DNA of 28,599 nt from contig JAISVE010000021.1 of NCBI GenBank assembly GCA_031271725.1, forward strand, positions 1 to 28,599. Reading direction: 5' to 3'. Position numbers and translations under genes: made by a program. The DNA comes from Bacteroidales bacterium. GTDB lineage: Bacteria; Bacteroidota; Bacteroidia; Bacteroidales; P3. Each line of letters starts with the position of its first letter. The first letter of the stretch is position 1. The notes under the pieces are model-generated. The model was not told where the DNA came from, searched no databases, and was given only the letters and a program-made list of their open reading frames with translations. Positions 8,271 to 16,827 of the stretch are shown one piece after another.

Positions 8271-10073
8271 ATGAGGGTAAAAGTTGCAAAATATATAGCG
8301 GATTTTTTTGCTTTGCGTGGCGTTGAACATGTTTTTACCGTTACGGGTGGAGGTGCAATGCATCTTAATGATGCTTTTGGACATCACGATACTTTGCGTT
8401 GTGTTTACAATCATCACGAACAAGCGTGTGCTATTGCAGCTGAGGGTTACACTCGTTTAAGCGGAAAAATAGCGGCGGTATGCGTTACGAGTGGTCCGGG
8501 CGGCACCAACGCACTTACAGGGGTTGTCGGCGCGTGGCTTGATTCTATTCCGATGTTTGTTATCAGCGGACAGGTAAAACGTGAAACAACTATACATGCT
8601 GCAAATGTTCCACAGGGCTTGCGTCAGCTTGGCGACCAGGAATTTGATATTGTTTCCTGTGTAAGCAGCATGACAAAATACGCTGTTCAGGTGTGGAATG
8701 CAGATGAAATACGTTATCATCTTGAAAAGGCATGGTATCTCGCGCTTAATGGCAGAGGCGGTCCTGTGTGGTTAGATATTCCGCTTGATATTCAGGCAGC
8801 AACAATTGAAACGGACGGTTTGTGCGGCTTTGAAGATTCTAATAAAATTAACGAAAACCCTTTATATGACACCGAACAAACACAACGAATAATAGAGAAA
8901 CTTACAAATGCAAAACGCCCTGTATTAATGCTTGGCACAGGAGTGCGTTTTTCAGGAGCGCATAAAGAAGTTCTACTGCTTGCGGAAAAATTGCAAATAC
9001 CTGTTGTTACGGCGTGGAATGCACACGATTTAATTTCTGACGAAAACCCGCTGTATTGCGGTCGTCCCGGAACGGTGGGATTGAGGGGCGGAAATTTTGT
9101 TGTACAAAATTGCGACCTGCTTATAGTGCTTGGCTGTCGGTTAAACATAAGGCAAATAAGCTACAATTATGCGGCATTTGCAAGTAATGCCTACAAAATT
9201 ATTGTTGATATAGATAAACAGGAATTGCAAAAACCGACTGTGCATGCAGATATGCCCATACATGCAAATATTAAAGATGTTGTGGACGATATGTTGCAAC
9301 ACTTAGAAGAGTTGCCTGTGATTTCTGTGGAATGGCTTGAATGGTGCAAAAATGTTCATGAGAAATATCCCGCAGTGTTACCGTTTTACTACAATTCGGA
9401 AATGCTGAATCCCTACGTTTTTGTAAAGGAATTTACGCAAGGTTTGCGTGAGGATGATACAATTATTTGCGGTAACGGTAGTGCCTGCGTGATAACGTTT
9501 CAAGCAGGGGTTATAAAGAAAAATACAAGGCTTTTTACTAATTCCGGCTGTGCTGCAATGGGCTATGGATTTCCGGCTGCTATAGGTTGTTGCTTTGCCC
9601 GCAATGACAACAAGCGCGTGATTTGTTTTGACGGTGACGGCAGTTTTCAAATGAACATGCAGGAATTGCAAGTGCTCGCACATCATGGATTAAATTTGAA
9701 GCTTATTTATATAAATAACAACGGCTACCACTCAATACGTCAAACGCAAATGAACTTGTTTCAAGCTCCACTTGTAGGTGTTGAAGCAAGTAGCGGCATT
9801 AGTTTTCCCGATGCTGAAAAAATTGCAAGTGCTTACGGTATACCGTTTATTCGTGTGCGCAATAAGGATGATATAGATACGTTGTTAAAATTTATAGATA
9901 AGGATGGTCCGGCATTTTGCGAAATAGTTGTTGATACCACTCAAAATTTCGAACCTAAATTGTCGTCAAAAGTATTGCCTGACGGCAAAATTATTTCCCC
10001 TTCAATAGATGATATGTTCCCTTTTTTATCACGTGAAGAATACGAGAGCATTGAAAAAAGTTTGCCGTTATAA
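8271..10073 (+). CDS. Thiamine-diphosphate-dependent enzyme, acetolactate synthase/YerE-like
   Basis: A 600-residue ThDP enzyme of the acetohydroxyacid synthase superfamily with all three domains. The Pyr domain carries the activating glutamate in HHEQACAIAAEGYTR (Glu50) and SGPGGTN. The central domain shows VLMLGTGVRFSGA and the dimer/cofactor segments of this family. The PP domain has the cofactor motif GDGSF (455-459) to INNNGY (481-486). The family decarboxylates a 2-keto acid and transfers the resulting acyl group. Next to RfbH the closest known parallel is YerE, which adds a two-carbon unit from pyruvate to CDP-3,6-dideoxy-4-keto-hexose in yersiniose synthesis. Here the donor could instead be a keto acid handled by the upstream aldolase. 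True acetolactate synthase for valine/isoleucine is less likely: no ilvN, ilvC or ilvD is nearby, and the context is polysaccharide synthesis. Confidence 0.85.
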   Translation: MRVKVAKYIADFFALRGVEHVFTVTGGGAMHLNDAFGHHDTLRCVYNHHEQACAIAAEGYTRLSGKIAAVCVTSGPGGTNALTGVVGAWLDSIPMFVISGQVKRETTIHAANVPQGLRQLGDQEFDIVSCVSSMTKYAVQVWNADEIRYHLEKAWYLALNGRGGPVWLDIPLDIQAATIETDGLCGFEDSNKINENPLYDTEQTQRIIEKLTNAKRPVLMLGTGVRFSGAHKEVLLLAEKLQIPVVTAWNAHDLISDENPLYCGRPGTVGLRGGNFVVQNCDLLIVLGCRLNIRQISYNYAAFASNAYKIIVDIDKQELQKPTVHADMPIHANIKDVVDDMLQHLEELPVISVEWLEWCKNVHEKYPAVLPFYYNSEMLNPYVFVKEFTQGLREDDTIICGNGSACVITFQAGVIKKNTRLFTNSGCAAMGYGFPAAIGCCFARNDNKRVICFDGDGSFQMNMQELQVLAHHGLNLKLIYINNNGYHSIRQTQMNLFQAPLVGVEASSGISFPDAEKIASAYGIPFIRVRNKDDIDTLLKFIDKDGPAFCEIVVDTTQNFEPKLSSKVLPDGKIISPSIDDMFPFLSREEYESIEKSLPL

Positions 10074-10082
10074 ACAAATATT

Positions 10083-11042
10083 ATGAAAAAAATATCAATA
10101 CTTACCGCTTGTTACAACGAAGAAGAAAACATTGAAATTCTTTACAAAGAAGTAAAGAAACAAATGGATATGCTCACTAACTACGAGTATGAACATGTTT
10201 TTATTGATAATGCATCTACTGATAGAACAGTTGAAATATTAAAGAACATTGCAGCACAAGACCGCAATGTAAAAATAATAGTCAATGCTCGTAACTTTGG
10301 GCATATCCGCTCACCTTTTCATGGAATTAAACAGTGTTACGGCGACTGTGTTATAAGCATTGTTGCCGACTTGCAAGATCCTCCCGAAATGTTGCCTGTT
10401 TTGATAAAGAAATGGGAAGAGGGATATAAAATTGTTGTTGGCGTTAAAAATAAAAGTAAGGAAAATCCTTTGATGTACGGTTTCCGCAAATTGTTTTACG
10501 GTATGCTTTCCAAGGCATCGGAAAGCGAGCAGATAAAGAACTTTACGGGTTTTGGTTTGTATGATAAAAAATTTATAGATGTTATTCGCGAAATAGATGA
10601 TCCGTATCCTTATTTTAGAGGACTTATAGGTGAACTCGGATTTGATGTTGCACAAGTTAATTATACGCAGCCCAAGCGTAAACACGGCAAAACTAAAAAT
10701 AATTTCTATACTCTTTATGATATGGCAATGCTTGGTTTTGTAAATCATTCCAAATTACCGCTGCGTTTAGCTAGTTTTATTGGTTTTGGGACAGCTATTG
10801 TCAGTTTACTTGTTGCACTTGTTTATTTTATTTACAAACTTATTTATTGGGATAGTTTTTCTACCGGCTCTGCACCTATGATTATAGGATTGTTTTTCTT
10901 TTCTGCGGTGCAACTTTTCTTTATAGGAATTATAGGCGAGTATGTTGGCGCAATTCATACACAAGTGCGCAAACGCCCCTTGGTTGTAGAGAAAGAGCGA
11001 GTAGGAGAATTTATCATCAACACAGAATATGAAACTAATTAA
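10083..11042 (+). CDS. GT2 glycosyltransferase, GtrB-like, with two C-terminal membrane helices
   Basis: A 319-residue polyprenyl-phosphate glycosyltransferase. The GT-A domain shows ISILTACYNEEENIE near the N-terminus, DNASTDRT near 41-48 and VADLQDPPE near 97-105, the latter holding the metal/catalytic aspartates. A basic segment PKRKHGKTKNN precedes two hydrophobic helices at roughly 230-260 and 268-292, then a short basic tail. This matches GtrB, which loads a sugar on undecaprenyl phosphate. The next gene, a GtrA-like flippase, overlaps it by 14 bases, and a GT-C transferase follows, so the order reproduces the gtrB/gtrA/gtr-specific set of O-antigen modification systems. It may attach the sugar made by the upstream enzymes, though such systems more often use glucose or GlcNAc. 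Donor specificity is not visible. Confidence 0.87.
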   Translation: MKKISILTACYNEEENIEILYKEVKKQMDMLTNYEYEHVFIDNASTDRTVEILKNIAAQDRNVKIIVNARNFGHIRSPFHGIKQCYGDCVISIVADLQDPPEMLPVLIKKWEEGYKIVVGVKNKSKENPLMYGFRKLFYGMLSKASESEQIKNFTGFGLYDKKFIDVIREIDDPYPYFRGLIGELGFDVAQVNYTQPKRKHGKTKNNFYTLYDMAMLGFVNHSKLPLRLASFIGFGTAIVSLLVALVYFIYKLIYWDSFSTGSAPMIIGLFFFSAVQLFFIGIIGEYVGAIHTQVRKRPLVVEKERVGEFIINTEYETN

Positions 11043-11526
11043 AAAATTTTTCAAAAATAAACTTATCCGCTTTTTTCTTGTAGCAGGGCTAAATACCGCT
11101 TTTGGAGTTGTTGTATATGCCTCTCTTATTTTTATAGGACTTAGTTATGTTTGGGCTTCTTTGCTTGGAATGATAATAGGTATATTATTTAATTTTCAAA
11201 CCTACGGAGGACTTGTTTTCGGAAATAGAAATATTCGTTTAATATTTCGTTTTATCGGTGTTTATGCAATAATGTATGTTTCAAATGTGTCCGGTATTTA
11301 TCTCTTAAAACATTTTATTTTTGATATAAGTTATTTCTTCACATCTTTGTTGCAATGGTTGGATAATTTATCGGGAAATGTTATAACTTTTGAAAAAGCC
11401 GAAGATATTCTTGCAGGAATAATACTTTGCATACCTATCGGTTTGCTTGGCTTTGTACTCAATAAAAATTTAGTATTTAAGAAAAAACAATACGACCATG
11501 AAGAAATATCTGAATTTAAAAAATAG
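11029..11526 (+). CDS. GtrA-like membrane protein, putative polyprenyl-phosphate-sugar flippase
   Basis: A 165-residue protein with four hydrophobic helices. The N-terminus has the GtrA signature: a basic start followed by LIRFFLVAGLNTAFG (12-26) and a second helix with FNFQTYGGLVFGN (54-66). A hydrophilic segment after helix 3 (roughly 105-125) is longer than in minimal GtrA proteins, and the last helix ends with the typical FVLNKNLVFKKK. GtrA proteins are thought to flip undecaprenyl-phosphate sugars to the periplasmic face. The gene overlaps the GT2 before it by 14 bases and the GT-C gene after it by 29 bases, so all three are likely co-translated. Confidence 0.85.
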   Translation: MKLIKKFFKNKLIRFFLVAGLNTAFGVVVYASLIFIGLSYVWASLLGMIIGILFNFQTYGGLVFGNRNIRLIFRFIGVYAIMYVSNVSGIYLLKHFIFDISYFFTSLLQWLDNLSGNVITFEKAEDILAGIILCIPIGLLGFVLNKNLVFKKKQYDHEEISEFKK

Positions 11527-13609
11527 CTTTTGGCTTTTGGCAGGCATTGCACTTGTTGTAATGTTGCTTGGCTCTCTTAATGCAGGTATAAGCGGCGATG
11601 AACCCACGCACTATAGAGATTCAATAGATATTACCGATTATTACGCAAGTTTTGGCAAAGACACTACTGCATACAGGCATTCAAACTATGGTGCAACGGT
11701 TGATAACATTGCGTATGGAATAGCACGTGTTACCGGTTTTACCGACAGCAAACTTGCTATAATGAATATACGCCACTTGTGTGGTACTTTTGTTGGTTGG
11801 CTTGGAATACTTTTTGCTGCTCTTGCCGCTTGGAGGTTGAGCAATAAAAAATGGCTGCCCGCAATAATTACACTTGCTTTATTTGTGTTTTCGCCGCGCT
11901 TTATTGGTCATTCATTTAATAATCTTAAAGACCCTACAATGGCATCATTTTTTATGATGGCTATTTATGGAATGATAGCGTTTTTGCAAGACTTCCCAAA
12001 AGTAAGATGGAAAACAATTTTACTGCTTATTCTTTCTATGGGTTTTGCCATTGCAGTACGTCCGGTGGGATTGCTGCTGTTTGCATACATGGGCATGTTT
12101 GGTTTGTTACATTTTTTCTTAATACAGAATGGTAGTATTTTTTCAAAAAAAACCGGTAAAAAACCGGTAAACTATCACAAGAAAAATTTTAACAGATTTT
12201 TCCTTTACGGAATAATTGTTTTTATCGGTGCTTATGTTTTTGCGGTTATACAGTGGCCATTCCTTATAAAATCTCCAATAGACAATATGTTTAATTCTGC
12301 CGGAACAGTAGCATCATTTCCGGTAGTGCTGACGCAACTTTTTGAAGGGCAATTTTATCAAAGCGCAGATATACCGAAATATTATCTTGAGAAATGGATG
12401 CTTATGACAATTCCGGCAGTAGTGTTGTTGGGTTTTGTTATACGTCTTGCTACCGGTTGGAAACGTGATGATAGATTTTGGACTTTTATGCTTTTATTCT
12501 GCGTTATTTTTCCATTATTTCTTATTGGATTTAGAGGTACGAATGTTTATGGCGGATGGCGGCATGCTATATTCACATATCCGCCGATGGTAGTACTTGC
12601 AGGCATGGGCTTTTATTCATTGATAGAAAAAGCACGTAAACCCATTGTAAAATATGTTTTAACAGCATTGCCTTTTGTTTTACTAATACATCCTGCAATT
12701 TTTACATTTAAAAATCACCCTTACGAATACTTGTATTTTAACGAATTGAGCGGTGGTATAAAGAAAGCTTATGGAAAATATGAGCTCGACTATTATTTCC
12801 ATGCTATGCGTGAATGTGACGAATGGGTATTAAAAAATGCGGAAAGATTTTCCAATAAAAAAACTCTTGTTGCCAGCTGGGGAATGGCAATTGATGAGAT
12901 TTTATTTTCAAAAGACACGGTAAATTTCCGACAAACATTTTCCCGCTATTACGATAGAGGTGAGCGCGATTGGGACTATGCTATTTTTCCTGTTTCCGGG
13001 CGTGGAATTACTCCGGCACTTATGAAAAACAAAAAGGCTTTTCCACCGGCAGGCACAGTACATACGGTAAAAGTTAACGACATTCCGATAGGCTTTGTGC
13101 TCAAACGCCTTGACAAAAATGACTATTACGGCTTCAATGCAATGAACCAAGGTTTAACAGACTCTGCAATCGCATGCTATAAGAAAGCATTGCAGGCAGA
13201 CCCTTACAACGAAAGTGCATTGGAACATCTTGCGGATATTTATTTGCGCATCGGGCAGAATGACAGTGCGTTTGAAATTGCATCTTTTTGGGCACAGAAT
13301 GTTCCCGACAATACATCTGCACTTTCGCTCCTTGCAAATATATATTTGCAAAAACGCGATGTAAACAGCGCAACAACCGTTGCAACAAAGATGAAAAAAA
13401 TGTTTCCGCGCGAAATGCAGGGGTACTGGCTTTCTGCTTACGCATATTTGAGTGCGGGACAAGCACAATATGCACTTAACGATTTGAAAAAAGTAATAGA
13501 AATTCGTCCCGACTTTAAACAGGCTTATCAACTTATGGCGCAGATTTATCAGCAGAGTGGAGATAATCAAACGGCACAGCAATTGTTACAGTATGCAGCT
13601 CAACTATAG
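11498..13609 (+). CDS. GT-C glycosyltransferase (GT39/PMT-like) with C-terminal TPR domain
   Basis: A 703-residue membrane enzyme that likely transfers a sugar from a polyprenyl-phosphate donor to an acceptor in the periplasm. The first helix ends just before GDEPTHYRD (33-41); an acidic DE pair in the first outer loop is the GT-C catalytic signature. NLKDPTMASFF near 140-150 resembles a GT39/GT83 second loop. About 9-11 hydrophobic segments run to residue ~405. A soluble region follows, and from about 545 to the end there are four to five tetratricopeptide-like repeats (for example QADPYNESALEHLADIYLRI). The TPR tail would sit in the periplasm if topology is standard, and may bind the acceptor or a partner. 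It is the third gene of the Gtr-like trio. recJ follows after seven bases. Confidence 0.8.
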   Translation: MKKYLNLKNSFWLLAGIALVVMLLGSLNAGISGDEPTHYRDSIDITDYYASFGKDTTAYRHSNYGATVDNIAYGIARVTGFTDSKLAIMNIRHLCGTFVGWLGILFAALAAWRLSNKKWLPAIITLALFVFSPRFIGHSFNNLKDPTMASFFMMAIYGMIAFLQDFPKVRWKTILLLILSMGFAIAVRPVGLLLFAYMGMFGLLHFFLIQNGSIFSKKTGKKPVNYHKKNFNRFFLYGIIVFIGAYVFAVIQWPFLIKSPIDNMFNSAGTVASFPVVLTQLFEGQFYQSADIPKYYLEKWMLMTIPAVVLLGFVIRLATGWKRDDRFWTFMLLFCVIFPLFLIGFRGTNVYGGWRHAIFTYPPMVVLAGMGFYSLIEKARKPIVKYVLTALPFVLLIHPAIFTFKNHPYEYLYFNELSGGIKKAYGKYELDYYFHAMRECDEWVLKNAERFSNKKTLVASWGMAIDEILFSKDTVNFRQTFSRYYDRGERDWDYAIFPVSGRGITPALMKNKKAFPPAGTVHTVKVNDIPIGFVLKRLDKNDYYGFNAMNQGLTDSAIACYKKALQADPYNESALEHLADIYLRIGQNDSAFEIASFWAQNVPDNTSALSLLANIYLQKRDVNSATTVATKMKKMFPREMQGYWLSAYAYLSAGQAQYALNDLKKVIEIRPDFKQAYQLMAQIYQQSGDNQTAQQLLQYAAQL

Positions 13610-13616
13610 TAAAAAT

Positions 13617-15416
13617 ATGGGACCACTAAATAAAAAATGGGTAATGCGTGAAGTTCATGGGACTATTCCAGAAGGACTTCACGAAAATCGTCATATAGCA
13701 AAACTTCTTTTTGATAGAGATATTGATACAAAAGAGAAGGTTGAAAGTTTTTTCTCGCCCAAGTTGGAAGAATTGCACGACCCCTTTCTGATGAAAGATA
13801 TGAAGAAAGCGGTTAAGAGAATAACCGAGGCACTTAAAAAGAAAGAAAAAATTCTTATTTATGGCGATTATGATGTTGATGGTGCAACCGCAGTAGCACT
13901 TGTATATTCTTTTTTTGAGAAACAAGGTGCAGGCGGCTTTGTAGGATTTTTTGTTCCGGATAGATATGTTGACGGATACGGACTTTCTACACGAGGTGTT
14001 GATTTTGCAGCAGCAGAAGGATATTCATTAATGATAGTCTTGGATTGCGGAATAAAGAATAATGAAGAAATTGCCTATGCAAAAGAAAAGGGAATAGATG
14101 TTATTATTGGCGACCATCATCAACCCGGCGATACCTTGCCCGATGCTTATGCAATCCTTGATCCGAAACGTGAAGACGACACCTATCCCTATAAAGAACT
14201 TTCAGGTTGTGGGGTTGGCTTTAAACTTATACAGGCATTCTCCATAAAACATAATCTGCCCGTAAGAGAAGCTGTATATCCTTTATTAGACCTTGTCGCA
14301 ATAAGTATTGCTGCCGATGTTGTTCCCATTACCGGTGAAAACAGAATATTATCGCATTATGGTTTAATGCTTGTAAACACAATGCCGAGACAGGGCATTG
14401 AAGCATTACTGTCTTATTCAAAAGTAGAGCATGTAAAACGCTCTACAAAGATAGCCTCAGGCACAAATCGCCCGCTTTATTTTAATAGGGAACTTACAAG
14501 CAACGACCTTGTTTTTATGATAGGTCCCCGTATAAATGCGGCAGGTAGAATGGAGAGTGAGGAAGGACAAAAAAGTGCACGTCTTGCAGTAGAACTGCTT
14601 TTGGCAAAAGACATTGAGCGTGCAAAAGAAATTGCAGAGAGCATAAATAAATTTAATACTGAGCGTAAAATGCTCGACTCGCAGGCAACCGAAGATGCCT
14701 TGAAACAAATTGCACAAAATCCTTTGCTGCAAGGAAAAAAAACAACTGTTGTTTTTGATAAAAGTTGGAACCAGGGGATAGTTGGCATTGTTGCATCGCG
14801 GCTTACCGAAACATACTACCGCCCAACAGTTGTTTTTACCGAGTCGAAACAAGGTGATATGCTTATAGGTTCTGCCCGCAGTGTCGGTGGCTTTGACATA
14901 TATTCTGCTATTGAAAGATGTTGGTTGTTCTTGCAACATTTCGGGGGACATAAATATGCTGCCGGCTTGTCTATTTTACACCATCATTTAGAGCCCTTTG
15001 CACATGCTTTTGAAGACATTGTTACACAAATGTTGGAAGACGATGCGCAAAAGTTAATCCCAACAGTAGTAATAGACGAAGAACTAAATTTTTCAGAAAT
15101 AACTTTTGATTTTTATCGCGAATTGAAACGTTTTCGTCCTTTTGGCGCGCTCAATACAAATCCGATTTTCAAAACAAATGGAGTGTTAGATACAGGTTAT
15201 TCGCGCAAGGTCGGAAAAAATCACCTTAAACTTTCGCTTTTTCAGAAAGATAAACAGTCTTTTCCTATAAATGCAATTGCATTTGGACAGGGTGAACTTT
15301 TTGAAACTATAAAGAGCGGCGTTCCTTTTAATATCTGCTATGAGATTACGGAGAATGAATGGAATGGTGTTGTTTCTATACAACTTAATATAAAAGACAT
15401 TCAATTTGACAGATGA
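13617..15416 (+). CDS. recJ: Single-stranded-DNA-specific 5'-3' exonuclease RecJ
   Basis: RecJ degrades single-stranded DNA 5' to 3' in recombination and mismatch repair. The 599-residue protein has the DHH phosphoesterase motifs: YGDYDVDGATA from 82, LDCGIKN from 142, and GDHHQPGD at 165-172. The DHHA1 domain follows with SARSVGGFDIY and the GGHKYAAG substrate motif, then the C-terminal OB-fold region (FRPFGALNTNP near the end). The start at 13617 (MGPLNKKWVM) is the usual RecJ N-terminus and lies seven bases after the preceding stop; an in-frame ATG at 13557 would overlap the GT-C gene by 53 bases. No promoter is evident in the gap, so recJ may be read through from the polysaccharide operon or from a promoter inside it. 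Confidence 0.96.
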   Translation: MGPLNKKWVMREVHGTIPEGLHENRHIAKLLFDRDIDTKEKVESFFSPKLEELHDPFLMKDMKKAVKRITEALKKKEKILIYGDYDVDGATAVALVYSFFEKQGAGGFVGFFVPDRYVDGYGLSTRGVDFAAAEGYSLMIVLDCGIKNNEEIAYAKEKGIDVIIGDHHQPGDTLPDAYAILDPKREDDTYPYKELSGCGVGFKLIQAFSIKHNLPVREAVYPLLDLVAISIAADVVPITGENRILSHYGLMLVNTMPRQGIEALLSYSKVEHVKRSTKIASGTNRPLYFNRELTSNDLVFMIGPRINAAGRMESEEGQKSARLAVELLLAKDIERAKEIAESINKFNTERKMLDSQATEDALKQIAQNPLLQGKKTTVVFDKSWNQGIVGIVASRLTETYYRPTVVFTESKQGDMLIGSARSVGGFDIYSAIERCWLFLQHFGGHKYAAGLSILHHHLEPFAHAFEDIVTQMLEDDAQKLIPTVVIDEELNFSEITFDFYRELKRFRPFGALNTNPIFKTNGVLDTGYSRKVGKNHLKLSLFQKDKQSFPINAIAFGQGELFETIKSGVPFNICYEITENEWNGVVSIQLNIKDIQFDR

Positions 15417-15434
15417 GATTTTAATGCAGAAATA

Positions 15435-15465
15435 TTTGTATAGTGCATAAAATTTGTTAAATTTG
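15435..15465 (+). promoter_or_regulatory. Bacteroidetes-type promoter for the AAA ATPase gene
   Basis: TTTG at 15435-15438 and TAAATTTG at 15458-15465 match the Bacteroidetes -33 and -7 elements (TTTG and TAnnTTTG) with a 19-base spacer. Transcription would start near 15470, about 25 bases before the ATG at 15495. It overlaps the in-frame ATG at 15465, which argues against that codon as the start. Confidence 0.7.
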
Positions 15466-15494
15466 TGCATTATAAATTAAAAACTGCACGAGTT

Positions 15495-16754
15495 ATGCTA
15501 AGAAATCTGATTTTACAACAAAAGGAAGAACGGGATTTTTTACTCTCGCAGTCCTATCAAAAAAGGCAAAATTCCGAAAATAAACAAGAATTTTTAAAGT
15601 CCCCATTAATAAAATTGCTTACAGGACCAAGACGTGCCGGAAAATCTGTATGTGCTCTACAAATACTTAAAAATCAAAACTTCGCTTACATAAATTTTGA
15701 TGACGAGCAAATCCTGAATAATTTTGACGAGGACTTGATACTTCAATATCTTTTGGAGGTTTATCCGTCATTTGACTTTTTATTTTTAGACGAAATACAG
15801 AACGTTCCAAACTGGGATATTTGGGTAAGCAAACTCTATCGTAGAGGAATAAATCTATTTATAACAGGCTCAAATGCAAAACTACTATCCAGCGAAATGG
15901 CAAGCCTTCTCACAGGTAGATATATCCAAATAAACATAATGCCTTTTAGTTATAAAGAATTTGCCGATTTTATCAATCTACCTTCTAAATACAATACTCC
16001 GAAGGAAAAGGCAAATATGCAAATTGCCGCTAATGACTACTTAATAAATGGCGGATTTCCGGAAACTGTTAAACAGCGCAGTATTACAAAGGATTATCTG
16101 AGTTTACTTTTTGACTCTATTTTGCTTAAAGATGTGGCAAGACGTTATAAAATACGGCATAGCGACACATTGTATAATTTGGCAAATTATCTACTTGCAA
16201 ACTTTTGTAACCCAATTTCGTTCAATGACCTTGCTAAAGATTTAGATCTCGGAAGCACTCATACGGCACAAAAATATTGCAGATATTTGTCAGAGCCGTA
16301 TTTGTTTTACTATTTGCCGCGCTTTAATTCCAAATTAAAACTTATGCAAAAAGCACCGCAAAAAATTTATGTTGTTGATAACGGTTTTGTTTTTGCTTGT
16401 TCCTTTAATGTGTCTGAAAATCTTGGTCGTCTGCTTGAAAACTTAGTTTTTACTGAATTACTTAGAAGGAATTTTATTGTTGGACAAACTATATTTTATT
16501 ACAAAACAAAAAACAATAGAGAGATTGATTTTGTTTGCAGAGACAAGCATAAAGTAACACAGCTATTGCAAGTGTGTTTCGATATTTCAAACGAAAAAAC
16601 ACGCAAGCGTGAAATAGCAGCATTGCTTGAAGCTGCGGAGGAATTACATTGTAAAAATGTTAAAATAATAAGTTTTGAGCAAGAGTTTTCTTTAACTGAG
16701 AAATATCTACAAATAGATGTTGTTCCTGTAAGTAAATGGCTGTTGAATTTATAG
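15495..16754 (+). CDS. AAA ATPase with C-terminal DUF4143 domain
   Basis: A 419-residue protein of the AAA_14/DUF4143 family, common as scattered accessory genes in Bacteroidetes and other anaerobes; biological role unknown. The Walker A motif is GPRRAGKS at 44-51. The Walker B motif is FLFLDEIQN near 95-103, followed by a sensor-like LFITGSN. The middle has a winged-helix-like part and the C-terminal DUF4143 domain with LLENLVFTELLRR and NNREIDFV, the latter resembling the core of a PD-(D/E)XK fold that may have lost activity. I chose ATG 15495 because the upstream in-frame ATG at 15465 lies in the -7 element. The gene has its own promoter and sits between recJ and an RluA-family gene, which suggests insertion as a single-gene unit. 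Confidence 0.85.
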   Translation: MLRNLILQQKEERDFLLSQSYQKRQNSENKQEFLKSPLIKLLTGPRRAGKSVCALQILKNQNFAYINFDDEQILNNFDEDLILQYLLEVYPSFDFLFLDEIQNVPNWDIWVSKLYRRGINLFITGSNAKLLSSEMASLLTGRYIQINIMPFSYKEFADFINLPSKYNTPKEKANMQIAANDYLINGGFPETVKQRSITKDYLSLLFDSILLKDVARRYKIRHSDTLYNLANYLLANFCNPISFNDLAKDLDLGSTHTAQKYCRYLSEPYLFYYLPRFNSKLKLMQKAPQKIYVVDNGFVFACSFNVSENLGRLLENLVFTELLRRNFIVGQTIFYYKTKNNREIDFVCRDKHKVTQLLQVCFDISNEKTRKREIAALLEAAEELHCKNVKIISFEQEFSLTEKYLQIDVVPVSKWLLNL

Positions 16755-16827
16755 AGTTAAATATATATTATTCTATTTGTCGATAAGAAGTCGTAAATTC
16801 GCGAGCATTAAATTTACAGAATATTAA

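Noticed and set aside
8271..10073. Housekeeping acetolactate synthase (ilvB)
   Set aside because: No branched-chain amino-acid genes are nearby and the gene is embedded among sugar-nucleotide and glycosyltransferase genes.
10311..10748. A 145-codon minus-strand frame inside the second GT2 gene
   Set aside because: It is the antisense shadow of a clear GT-A domain, with no recognisable motifs or promoter.
12151..12170. Short tandem repeat with AACCGGTAAA twice
   Set aside because: Only two units inside a lysine-rich loop of the GT-C protein; likely chance or codon repetition.
16776..16817. Promoter and 7-bp hairpin (GTAAATT/AATTTAC) before the RluA-family gene
   Set aside because: TAAATTCG has a mismatch and the spacer to TTTG is only 14; the stem is short and A+T-rich.
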